Below, piece by piece: positions 1-8,280 of a DNA stretch of 40,166 nucleotides (position 1 is its first letter; the number at the start of each line of letters is the position of its first letter). Made by a program: the position numbers and the translations under genes. The DNA comes from Paenibacillus xylanexedens (GTDB lineage: Bacteria; Bacillota; Bacilli; Paenibacillales; Paenibacillaceae), in the NCBI RefSeq assembly GCF_017874615.1, contig NZ_JAGIKV010000040.1, positions 1 to 40,166 on the forward strand, written 5' to 3'. Under the pieces are notes generated by a model. The model was not told the DNA's origin. It saw nothing but the letters and a program-made list of their open reading frames with translations, and made no database searches.

Positions 1-3000
1 ACACCGGTTACTCCAGTTGAACCCGTTGTTCCCGTTCCGGTTGCACCTGTCGCTCCGGTTAACCCAGTAGATCCTGTTCCACCAGTAGCTCCAGTAGATC
101 CAGTCGTTCCTGTTACACCTGTCGCGCCAGTAATTCCGGTCGCTCCCGTTATGCCTGTAGATCCTGTATCACCAATAACTCCGGTCGCCCCCGTTACTCC
201 TGTTGCGCCTGTATCACCAGTAACTCCAGTGGCTCCTGTGACACCTGTATCTCCAGTAACTCCAGTCGCTCCCGTCACGCCCGTTGCTCCTGTATCACCA
301 GTCGTGCCTGTTACCCCTGTCGCACCTGTATCGCCAGTGACCCCGGTCGTTCCCGTTACGCCTGTTGCACCTGTATCGCCAGTAACTCCAGTCGTTCCCG
401 TTACTCCGGTCGAACCTGTGTCCCCAGTAATTCCGGTCGTGCCCGTTACGCCGGTCGCTCCTGTATCTCCAGTGACCCCGGTCGTTCCCGTTACTCCTGT
501 TGCACCTGTATCGCCAGTAGTTCCAGTTGCTCCCGGTGCACCTGTATCTCCAGTAATCCCAGTCGTGCCCGTTGCTCCTGTTGCGCCTGTATCACCAGTA
601 ACTCCAGTGGCTCCTGTGACACCTGTATCTCCAGTAACTCCAGTCGTTCCGGTTACACCTGTTGCTCCTGTATCGCCAGTGATTCCAGTCGCTCCCGTTA
701 CACCTGTTGCTCCTGTATCTCCAGTAACTCCAATTGTTCCTGTTACACCCGTCGCACCTGTATCCCCAGTAACTCCAGTCGTTCCTGTTACACCTGTCGC
801 TCCTGTATCTCCAGTAATTCCAGTCGTTCCGGTTACGCCTGTTGCACCCGTATCTCCAGTAACTCCAGTCGTTCCGGTTACACCTGTTGCTCCTGTATCG
901 CCAGTAACTCCGGTGGCTCCCGTTACGCCTGTCATACCCGTATCACCAGTAATTCCGGTAGCTCCCGTTACCCCTGTCGCTCCTGTATCTCCAGTAATTC
1001 CAGTCGTTCCTGTTACACCTGTTGCTCCTGTTGCTCCTGTATCTCCAGTGACTCCAGTTGTTCCCGTTACACCCGTCGAACCCGTATCTCCTGTGATGCC
1101 TGTCGTTCCGGTTACACCTGTCGCGCCTGTATCTCCAGTAACTCCGGTGGCTCCAGTTACGCCTGTTGCACCTGTATCGCCAGTAACTCCGGTGGCTCCC
1201 GTTACTCCTGTCGCTCCTGTATCTCCAGTAACTCCATTCATTCCTGTTACTCCGGTCGCGCCTGTATCTCCAATGATTCCGGTTGCTCCAGTTACGCCTG
1301 TCGTACCCGTATCTCCAGTAACTCCAGTCGTTCCTGTTACGCCAGTCGCACCCGTATCGCCAGTAACTCCAGTCGTTCCCGTTACTCCGGTCGAACCTGT
1401 GTCCCCAGTAATTCCGGTCGTGCCCGTTACGCCGGTCGCTCCTGTATCTCCAGTGACCCCGGTCGTTCCCATTACGCCTGTTGCACCTGTATCGCCAGTA
1501 GTTCCAGTTGCTCCCGGTGCACCTGTATCTCCAGTAACTCCAGTCGCTCCCGTCACGCCCGTTGCTCCTGTATCACCAGTCGTGCCTGTTACCCCTGTCG
1601 CTCCCGTATCTCCAGTAATTCCAGTCGTTCCGGTTACGCCTGTTGCACCCGTATCTCCAGTAACTCCAGTCGCTCCCGTTACTCCTGTTGCACCCGTATC
1701 TCCAGTGACTCCAGTCGTTCCTGTTACACCTGTTGCTCCTGTATCGCCAGTAATTCCAGTCGCTCCCGTTACTCCTGTTGCACCTGTGTCACCAGTGATT
1801 CCAGTCGCTCCCGTTACGCCCGTCGCACCTGTATCGCCAGTAACTCCGGTTGCTCCCGTTACGCCTGTCGCACCCGTGTCACCAGTAACTCCGGTCGTGC
1901 CCGTTACTCCTGTTGCACCTGTATCTCCAGTGACCCCGGTCGTTCCCGTTACTCCTGTTGCACCTGTATCACCAGTAACTCCAGTGGCTCCTGTGACACC
2001 TGTATCTCCAGTAACTCCAGTCGATCCTGTTACTCCTGTCGCACCTGTATCACCAGTAACTCCAGTCGATCCTGTTACTCCTGTCGCACCTGTATCTCCA
2101 GTAACTCCAGTCGCACCTGTATCTCCAGTGACCCCGGTCGTTCCCGTTACTCCTGTTGCACCTGTATCGCCAGTAGTTCCAGTGGCTCCCGTCACGCCCG
2201 TTGCTCCTGTATCACCAGTCGTGCCTGTTACCCCTGTCGCACCCGTATCTCCAGTGATTCCTGTCGTTCCGGTTACACCCGTAGCTCCTGTTTCTCCAGT
2301 TGCTCCCGGTGCACCTGTATCTCCAGTAATCCCAGTCGTGCCCGTTGCTCCTGTCGCGCCCGTGTCACCAGTAACTCCGGTGGCTCCCGTTACTCCTGTC
2401 GCTCCTGTATCTCCAGTGACTCCAGTCGATCCCGTTGCACCTGTCGCACCCGTATCACCAGTGACTCCTGTCGCGCCTGTATCCCCAGTGACTCCTGTCG
2501 CTCCCGTTGCACCTGTTGCACCCGTATCTCCAGTAACCCCGGTCGATCCCGTTATGCCTGTTGCACCCGTATCACCAGTGACTCCTGTCGTACCCGTATC
2601 GCCAGTAACTCCGGTCGCTCCCGTTACACCTGTCGTACCCGCATCTCCTGTATCCCCAGTAACTCCGGTGGCTCCCGTTACGCCTGTCGCTCCTGTATCT
2701 CCAGTAACCCCAGTCGTTCCTGTTACTCCGGTCGCGCCTGTATCTCCAGTAACCCCAGTCGTTCCTGTTACTCCGGTCGCGCCTGTATCTCCAATGATTC
2801 CGGTTGCTCCAGTTACGCCTGTCGTACCCGTATCGCCAGTAACTCCAGTCGTTCCCGTTACGCCTGTTGCTCCTGTATCTCCAGTAACCCCAGTCGTTCC
2901 TGTTACGCCAGTCGCACCCGTATCGCCAGTAACTCCAGTCGTTCCCGTTACGCCTGTTGCTCCTGTATCTCCAGTAACCCCAGTCGTTCCTGTTACGCCA

Positions 3001-6000
3001 GTCGCACCCGTATCGCCAGTAACTCCAGTCGTTCCCGTTACTCCGGTCGAACCTGTGTCCCCAGTAATTCCGGTCGTGCCCGTTACGCCGGTCGCTCCTG
3101 TATTTCCAATGACTCCAGTCGATCCCGTTGCACCTGTCGCACCTGTACCTCCAGTGACTCCAGTCGTTCCTGTTACTCCTGTCGCACCCGTATCTCCAGT
3201 AACCCCGGTCGTGCCCGTTATGCCTGTTGCACCCGTATCTCCAGTAACTCCAGTGGCTCCTGTTACTCCTGTCGTTCCCGGATCTCCAGTAACTCCGGTC
3301 GTGCCCGTTACTCCGGTGGCACCTGTCGAACCCGTATCTCCAGTGGCTCCGGTCACTCCCGTTACACCCGTCGCACCTGTATCTCCAGTGATTCCAGTCG
3401 CTCCCGTTACCCCTGTCGCTCCCGTATCTCCAGTAATTCCGGTTGCTCCGGTTACGCCTGTTGCACCTGTATCCCCAGTGATTCCGGTTGCTCCCGTTAC
3501 GCCTGTTGCTCCTGTATCTCCAGTAACTCCGGTCGTGCCCGTTACTCCTGTTGCACCTGTATCCCCAGTAATTCCAGTAATTCCAGTCGTTCCGGTTACA
3601 CCTGTTGCTCCTGTATCGCCAGTGATTCCAGTCGCTCCCGTTACACCTGTTGCTCCTGTATCTCCAGTAACTCCAATTGTTCCTGTTACTCCTGTCGCAC
3701 CTGTATCTCCAGTCGTTCCCGTTACTCCAGTGGCACCTGTATCGCCAGTGACTCCAGTCGCTCCCGTCACGCCCGTTGCTCCTGTATCACCAGTCGTGCC
3801 TGTTACCCCTGTCGCACCTGTATCGCCAGTGACCCCGGTCGTTCCCGTTACTCCTGTTGCACCTGTATCTCCAGTAGTTCCAGTTGCTCCGGGTTCACCT
3901 GTATCTCCAGTAATCCCAGTCGCTCCCGTGACACCTGTCGCACCCGCATCACCAGTAACTCCGGTCGCTCCCGTCACGCCCGTTGCTCCTGTATCACCCG
4001 TGTCACCAGTAACTCCGGTGGCTCCCGTTACTCCTGTCGCTCCTGTATCTCCAGTGACTCCAGTCGTTCCTGTTACTCCGGTCGCACCCGTATCTCCAGT
4101 AACCCCGGTCGATCCCGTTACTCCTGTCGTACCCGTATCGCCAGTTGCTCCGGTCGCTCCCGTTACACCTGTCGTACCCGTATCGCCAGTAACTCCGGTC
4201 GCTCCCGTTACTCCTGTCGTACCCGTATCGCCAGTAACTCCGGTCGCTCCCGTTACTCCTGTCGTACCCGTATCGCCAGTTGCTCCGGTCGCTCCCGTTA
4301 CACCTGTCGTACCCGTATCGCCAGTAACTCCGGTGGCTCCCGTTACTCCTGTCGCTCCTGTATCTCCAGTAACCCCAGTCGTTCCTGTTACTCCGGTCGC
4401 GCCTGTATCTCCAGTAACCCCGGTCGATCCCGTTATGCCTGTTGCACCCGTATCACCAGTGACTCCTGTCGTACCCGTATCGCCAGTAACTCCAGTCGTT
4501 CCCGTTACTCCGGTCGCACCTGTATCTCCAGTAACTCCAGTCGTTCCCGTTACTCCGGTGGCACCTGTATCGCCAGTGACTCCAGTCGTTCCTGTTACTC
4601 CGGTCGCACCTGTATCTCCAGTAACTCCAGTCGTTCCTGTTACGCCCGTTGCTCCTGTATCACCAGTCGTGCCTCTTACCCCTGTCGCACCTGTGACCCC
4701 GGTCGTTCCCGTTGCTCCTGTCGCACCCGTGTCACCAGTAACTCCGGTCGTGCCCGTTACTCCTGTTGCACCTGTCGAACCCGTATCTCCAGTGGCTCCG
4801 GTCACTCCCGTTACACCCGTCGCACCTGTATCCCCAGTAACTCCAGTCGTTCCTGTTACACCTGTCGCTCCTGTATCTCCAGTAATTCCAGTCGTTCCGG
4901 TTACGCCTGTTGCACCCGTATCTCCAGTAACTCCAGTCGTTCCGGTTACACCTGTTGCTCCTGTATCTCCAGTAATTCCAGTCGTTCCTGTTACACCTGT
5001 TGCTCCTGTATCTCCAGTGACTCCAGTTGTTCCCGTTACACCCGTCGAACCCGTATCTCCTGTGATGCCTGTCGTTCCGGTTACACCTGTCGCGCCTGTA
5101 TCTCCAGTAACTCCGGTGGCTCCAGTTACGCCTGTTGCACCTGTATCGCCAGTAACTCCGGTCGCTCCCGTTACACCTGTCGTACCCGTATCGCCAGTAA
5201 CTCCGGTCGCTCCCGTTACACCTGTCGTACCCGTATCTCCAGTGATTCCTGTCGTTCCGGTTACACCCGTAGCTCCTGTTTTTCCAGTTGCTCCCGTTAC
5301 ACCTGTATCTCCAGTGATTCCAGTCGAACCCGTATCGCCAGTAGTCCCGGTTGTTCCCGTTACTCCTGTTGCACCTGTATCTCCAGTGACCCCGGTCGTT
5401 CCCGTTACTCCTGTTGCACCTGTATCTCCAGTAACTCCAGTCGTTCCGGTTACACCTGTTGCACCCGTATCTCCAGTAACTCCAGTCGTTCCGGTTACGC
5501 CTGTCGCACCCGTGTCACCAGTAACTCCGGTCGTGCCCGTTACTCCTGTTGCTCCTGTATCGCCAGTGATTCCAGTCGCTCCCGTTACACCTGTTGCTCC
5601 TGTATCTCCAGTAACTCCAATTGTTCCTGTTACACCTGTCGCTCCTGTATCTCCAGTGATTCCAGTCGTGCCTGTTACCCCTGTCGCTCCCGTATCTCCA
5701 GTGATTCCAGTCGCTCCCGTTACGCCTGTCGCACCCGTGTCACCAGTAACTCCGGTCGTTCCCGTTACGCCTGTTGCACCCGTATCTCCTGTGATTCCGG
5801 TTGTTCCAGTCACGCCTGTATCTCCAGTGATTCCAGTCGCTCCCGTCACACCTGTCGTACCCGTATCTCCTGTGATGCCTGTCGTTCCGGTTACACCCGT
5901 AGCTCCCGTTACACCTGTATCTCCAGTGATTCCGGTAGCTCCCGTCAAACCTGTCGAACCTGTATCTCCTGTGATGCCTGTCGTTCCGGTTACACCCGTA

Positions 6001-6090
6001 GCTCCTGTTTCTCCAGTTGCTCCCGTTACACCTGTATCTCCAGTGACTCCAGTCGTTCCTGTTACGCCAGTCACACCTGTAATCCCAGTT
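1..6090 (-). repeat. 45-bp coding minisatellite (about 135 units)
   Basis: The Gly-X-Thr region is a tandem array with a 9-bp base unit and a 45-bp higher-order unit. Larger duplications sit on top of this. The block at 2881-2970 is repeated directly from 2971 (exact for about 70 bp). A stretch of about 164 bp at 1030-1193 recurs without a mismatch at 4999-5162. All these offsets are multiples of nine, so the reading frame is kept. The array is also open on the plus strand, where it reads as a spurious Pro-Val-X protein. Confidence 0.9.
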
Positions 6091-6449
6091 TCTGCTCCTA
6101 ACAGTTCATCAGATACTAAGCGATGGGCAGCTACCAATTTTCCATTCTGGTTTTTTCCCCATACCGAAATCTGTACCTCTGAAACGGCAGCATCACCCGT
6201 TGTAAAGACAAATTCAAACCCATCAAGATCAGCATAATAATCTTTCGTTATCACTTGGTTGGGTAGAACATTAAACAAGTCTTCAATATATAATGTACGA
6301 ACACCCACCAATTGATATCCTTGAACCAAAACGGTATATATACTGGTTTCATTCCGATTATCCAGCCTCACCGTAACTCTCTGGGTAGGACGCATACCAC
6401 TTCCCGCAACGATATTATTCTCTATAGGACCTGTTGATAAAACAGCCAT
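1..6449 (-). CDS. Giant collagen-like Gly-X-Thr repeat protein (C-terminus beyond the left edge)
   Basis: The frame is open on the minus strand from an ATG at 6449 to the window edge (2149 codons, no stop seen). An AAAGGAGG ribosome binding site lies about 10 bases before the ATG. Residues 1 to about 120 form a non-repetitive domain beginning MAVLSTGPIENNIV, nearly the same as the one in the gene at 8281-9978. From about residue 122 to the edge the protein is uninterrupted Gly-X-Thr, with X mostly Val, Thr, Ala, Asp or Ile. The triplets are grouped into a 15-residue period of the type GVT GTT GVT GDT GAT. Collagen-like proteins with this design (the BclA family) form trimeric filaments on spore surfaces, and their Thr residues are often O-glycosylated; applying that here is inference. 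The bases at 15-130 resemble 8880-8990 of the paralogue, just before its C-terminal head, so perhaps 200 residues are missing. No signal peptide or LPXTG motif is visible. Confidence 0.88.
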   Translation of the reverse strand, partial: MAVLSTGPIENNIVAGSGMRPTQRVTVRLDNRNETSIYTVLVQGYQLVGVRTLYIEDLFNVLPNQVITKDYYADLDGFEFVFTTGDAAVSEVQISVWGKNQNGKLVAAHRLVSDELLGAETGITGVTGVTGTTGVTGDTGVTGATGETGATGVTGTTGITGDTGSTGLTGATGITGDTGVTGATGVTGTTGITGDTGTTGVTGATGITGDTGVTGTTGITGDTGATGVTGTTGVTGDTGATGVTGATGITGDTGATGVTGTTGITGDTGATGVTGTIGVTGDTGATGVTGATGITGDTGATGVTGTTGVTGDTGATGVTGTTGVTGDTGATGVTGTTGVTGDTGATGVTGTTGVTGDTGATGVTGTTGTTGDTGSTGITGDTGVTGATGKTGATGVTGTTGITGDTGTTGVTGATGVTGDTGTTGVTGATGVTGDTGATGVTGATGVTGDTGATGVTGTTGITGDTGSTGVTGTTGVTGDTGATGVTGTTGITGDTGATGVTGTTGVTGDTGATGVTGTTGITGDTGATGVTGTTGVTGDTGATGVTGVTGATGDTGSTGATGVTGTTGVTGDTGATGATGTTGVTGATGVRGTTGDTGATGVTGTTGVTGDTGATGVTGTTGVTGDTGATGVTGTTGVTGDTGATGVTGTTGVTGDTGTTGVTGDTGATGITGSTGVTGDTGATGVTGTTGVTGDTGATGVTGATGVTGDTGTTGVTGATGATGDTGTTGVTGATGVTGDTGTTGVTGATGVTGDTGTTGVTGATGATGDTGTTGVTGSTGVTGDTGATGVTGTTGVTGDTGATGVTGATGVTGDTGDTGATGVTGATGVTGDAGATGVTGATGITGDTGEPGATGTTGDTGATGVTGTTGVTGDTGATGVTGTTGDTGATGVTGATGVTGDTGATGVTGTTGDTGATGVTGTIGVTGDTGATGVTGATGITGDTGATGVTGTTGITGITGDTGATGVTGTTGVTGDTGATGVTGATGITGDTGATGVTGATGITGDTGATGVTGATGITGDTGATGVTGVTGATGDTGSTGATGVTGTTGVTGDPGTTGVTGATGVTGDTGATGITGTTGVTGDTGATGVTGTTGVTGGTGATGATGSTGVIGNTGATGVTGTTGITGDTGSTGVTGTTGVTGDTGATGVTGTTGVTGDTGATGVTGTTGVTGDTGATGVTGTTGVTGDTGATGVTGTTGVTGDTGTTGVTGATGIIGDTGATGVTGTTGVTGDTGATGVTGTTGVTGDTGATGVTGATGVTGDTGDAGTTGVTGATGVTGDTGTTGVTGDTGATGITGSTGVTGDTGATGATGATGVTGDTGATGVTGDTGATGATGSTGVTGDTGATGVTGATGVTGDTGATGATGTTGITGDTGAPGATGETGATGVTGTTGITGDTGATGVTGTTGDTGATGVTGATGTTGDTGATGVTGTTGVTGDTGATGVTGDTGATGVTGSTGVTGDTGATGVTGSTGVTGDTGVTGATGVTGDTGATGVTGTTGVTGDTGATGVTGTTGVTGDTGATGVTGATGVTGDTGATGVTGATGITGDTGATGVTGATGITGDTGATGVTGTTGVTGDTGATGVTGATGVTGDTGATGVTGTTGITGDTGATGVTGTTGDTGATGVTGATGVTGDTGAPGATGTTGDTGATGVMGTTGVTGDTGATGVTGTTGITGDTGSTGVTGTTGVTGDTGATGVTGTTGVTGDTGTTGVTGATGIIGDTGATGVTGMNGVTGDTGATGVTGATGVTGDTGATGVTGATGVTGDTGATGVTGTTGITGDTGSTGVTGTTGVTGDTGATGATGVTGTTGITGDTGATGVTGATGITGDTGMTGVTGATGVTGDTGATGVTGTTGVTGDTGATGVTGTTGITGDTGATGVTGTTGVTGDTGATGVTGTIGVTGDTGATGVTGATGITGDTGATGVTGTTGVTGDTGVTGATGVTGDTGATGATGTTGITGDTGAPGATGTTGDTGATGVTGTTGVTGDTGATGVTGTTGITGDTGSTGVTGTTGVTGDTGATGVTGTTGVTGDTGATGVTGTTGDTGATGVTGATGVTGDTGVTGATGVTGDTGATGVTGATGVIGDTGSTGITGATGITGATGVTGTTGSTGATGGTGSTGLTGATGATGTGTTGSTGVTG

Positions 6450-6510
6450 ACTTTAGATGCCTCCTTTGCCCAGCATACATTTACCGAATCGAGATCATCT
6501 TATATTTTCA
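6450..6510 (-). promoter_or_regulatory. Conserved leader of the giant collagen-like gene
   Basis: The 60 bases before the start are strongly conserved with those before the paralogue at 9979-10040. Shared blocks on the minus strand are ATATAAGATGATCTCGAT and AAAGGAGGCATCTAAAG. Conservation outside coding sequence suggests a shared promoter or 5' leader. I could not assign a sigma factor with confidence. Confidence 0.45.
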
Positions 6511-6579
6511 TGCAGCACTATTAATAATCTTGCAGGTCCTAGTGCACCCTTTTATATATTCAAAGATTGTTTGGATGAC

Positions 6580-6780
6580 TCACGCTCTGGATACAACTGT
6601 ATACACCATACGAAGCGACACATGTTCAGCAACAACTCCTGCAATTAATATGGAGGCCACCTGTAACACACTCAACATCAGTACAAGCACACTACTCATG
6701 CGTCCCATCAGATCGACCAGGATATTATTTTGATAAACAATCTGCCTCCATTTCCTTTGTCCTGCTCTCCAATGCCCCTT
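6580..6780 (-). pseudogene. C-terminal remnant of an MFS-type transporter
   Basis: Read on the minus strand, 6780-6580 gives 66 codons and a stop. The peptide contains QIVYQNNILVDLMGRMSSV followed by a hydrophobic helix and then AGVVAEHVSLRMVYTVVS. This matches the end of MFS exporters of the transmembrane-effector type, where a 'Q..VP..L.GR..S' loop precedes the penultimate helix and an 'AG.LAE...LR' loop follows. There is no start codon or ribosome binding site, and the sequence stops at the IS200-like element. The reading is an ancestral gene cut by the insertion and then eroded. Family assignment is from motif memory only. Confidence 0.5.
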
Positions 6781-6940
6781 CTGGGAAGAAACATGAGAAT
6801 CATGACCACCCGTCCAACGGGTGGTTTGCTCCTAGGGTATAACCCCCTGTTGCCAAACTGCGCCTAAAGACGCTAACCTGACAGCAAATCTGTTCAGACT
6901 CAGTGTTATTTGTCACTTTCACTTACCAGTTAAACTAGTT

Positions 6941-7414
6941 TTACTTCTTTTTGCTCTTGTTACCGCTAAATGGATCTTCGTATTCTTTTACACTCAGCTT
7001 ATCTAGCGCTTGATCATTTGCTTCTTGTTCACGAATATACTTTCTTACCGTTGCTTCATTTAGACCCACTCTACTCACATAGTACCCTTCTGCCCCAAAC
7101 TTTCGATTTCCGTATTTATACTTGAGCTGGGCATGCTTCTCGAATATCATTAACGAAATTTTTCCCTTTAGATATCCGATGAACGTGGAGACAGCCATTT
7201 TCGGTGGAATCCCTACCAACATGTGAACATGATCGGGCATCATGTGACCTTCTATAATTTCTACTCCCTTGTACTTACATAGATGTCTGAAAATTTCGAT
7301 TAAATCTTTTCTCACTTGATTATAGATTTCTTTCCGTCTTTACTTCGGGGTGAATACAATGTGGTATTTGCACATCTACTTTGTGTGAGCTAGGCTGCAG
7401 CTCTTGTTTGCCAT
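6941..7414 (-). pseudogene. tnpA: IS200-family Y1 transposase TnpA with two nonsense codons
   Basis: The full-length frame begins at ATG 7414 (MANKSCSLAHTK) and ends at 6941, 157 codons plus stop, the normal size for TnpA. It is interrupted by TAG at codon 13 (7376-7378), where the family has Trp (HTKWMCKYHIVFTPKYRRK), and by TAA at codon 25 (7340-7342), where it has Tyr. The remainder is intact. It includes the HUH metal motif DHVHMLV (His62 and His64) and the region of the nucleophilic tyrosine, VRKYIREQE (Tyr126). A family Trp in RKFWAEGYYVS is Gly here. A shorter product from GTG 7315 would lack the first beta strand, so the gene is most likely dead. Confidence 0.85.
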
Positions 7415-7416
7415 CT

Positions 7417-7469
7417 AAGACCATTCCTTTCACCCAGCCTGAACATCTCAATTTTATCGGAATGGTCTT
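7417..7469 (-). promoter_or_regulatory. Ribosome-site-sequestering hairpin upstream of tnpA
   Basis: Perfect 11-bp arms, AAGACCATTCC (7417-7427) and GGAATGGTCTT (7459-7469), flank a 31-base loop. On the minus strand the arm next to the tnpA start contains the AAAGGA-like ribosome site. Such a structure is known to repress translation of IS200 transposase. It has outlived the gene it would regulate. Confidence 0.6.
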
Positions 7470-7544
7470 GGTGGTCAAACCCTCGATCCCTCCACCCGCA
7501 TAGCGGGTAGTTTTTTATTTCGCGCGTTTCACGCACTCAACTGG

Positions 7545-7892
7545 CTAAAGCCATAACAAAATGCCCGTCATAACTGACGGACACCAGAGTACAGTATTCA
7601 ATTTCCGGAAGCTCCGGATACAGTGATGATTCCCCAATATCGCTAGCATAGCGCCAGAAGGACAATTTTGCTCGAAGCGTAATGCTTGCTTCATAACACA
7701 GCCCAAGCCATCCTCACCTGTCGACGATCCTCCGTAGATATGCCGGATGATTGACTCGCCCCCGCATTCCAAAATCGTTTGATCGAGAGCAAGCATCGTT
7801 TCCCTGAACAACGCATCCTGCTCAAACAGCTCCTTCCCCATCCGCAGATACTGCGATCCCTGCCCAGAAAACATAAAAACACAAAACTTCCC
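7545..7892 (-). pseudogene. Fragment of a polyketide synthase-type acyltransferase
   Basis: A frame on the minus strand begins with FCVFMFSGQGSQYLRMGKEL, the N-terminal signature of malonyl/acyl transferases of the FabD/PksE type. About 55 residues later it jumps to PSGAMLAIL, a motif that normally lies well after the catalytic GHSLGE segment. That segment is absent, so an internal deletion of roughly 100 residues is inferred. After AILG a +1 shift restores a family-like sequence, ESSLYPELPEIE then SYDGHFVMAL, ending at a TGA. It is therefore a dead remnant, probably of a discrete acyltransferase of a trans-AT polyketide or similar cluster. Confidence 0.6.
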
Positions 7893-8280
7893 TCATATGT
7901 GCGTTTCCTATCTTAAACGTGCCGAAACAACGATTGAATTAGTTGAAAAGCTTGTTGTATACACCATGAAAATTTGTGATTTTTGTAAATGATGGATTGT
8001 GTTAATAAAGAGATTGTATATCGTAAAATGACGAATAACATTGTTAAATAAGGATAAATCAGAGAAAAAGGATATAATATTATGTCATTTTTTTATCTAT
8101 AATCGGAAATGCACCTGGTTCAATGAGTAGAACGCAACAAAATACTTGCCATTCAATATATTTTGCGCGATTACTTTTTTTCATTTTTTATCATCGACTG
8201 TGTTGGAGAGCTAACGTGCAGGAGAGCGGTTTAGTCAGCCTAATACACGCCTTATTGCCATCCTATAATTGTATAAATGA
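7893..8280. other. AT-rich spacer without a recognisable gene
   Basis: No ORF with a ribosome site or recognisable motif is visible. The stretch is AT-rich with long T tracts on the plus strand. Near its right end, 8239-8263 resembles a sequence at 40016-40037 (see the dispersed-repeat entry). I see no clear terminator for the collagen-like gene ending at 8281. Confidence 0.5.
8239..8263. repeat. Dispersed intergenic motif, copy 1
   Basis: The sequence CCTAATACACGCCTTATTGC followed by CATCC resembles CCTAACACACGCTATTTCCATCC at 40016-40038, allowing a few mismatches and a short gap. Both lie in gene-free spacers. With only two partial copies this is suggestive, not firm. Confidence 0.35.

Larger units (their letters stand above)
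6803..7512 (-). mobile_element. IS200/IS605-family element, tnpA only, decayed
   Basis: The element carries one Y1-transposase gene on the minus strand and has a hairpin near each end, as expected for this family, which has no long terminal inverted repeats. The hairpin at 6805-6825 has the arms ACCACCCGT and ACGGGTGGT. The hairpin at 7494-7508 has ACCCGC and GCGGGT around ATA. These two hairpins set the approximate limits; exact cleavage sites cannot be fixed from one copy. No tnpB is present. The element sits between two gene remnants. Confidence 0.75.

Noticed and set aside
1..6090. CRISPR-like regular repeats
   Set aside because: Units are contiguous, coding and without spacers of unique sequence.
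151..6237. Plus-strand frame of 2028 codons, Pro-Val-X repeats
   Set aside because: It is the mirror of the minus-strand Gly-X-Thr array: GGx/ACx/GTx codons read backwards give Pro and Val with no stops. It has no ribosome site or non-repetitive domain. The same explains 8822-9640.
6434..6733. Plus-strand 99-residue hydrophobic frame
   Set aside because: It overlaps the leader of the giant gene and the antisense MFS remnant; no ribosome site or family motif.
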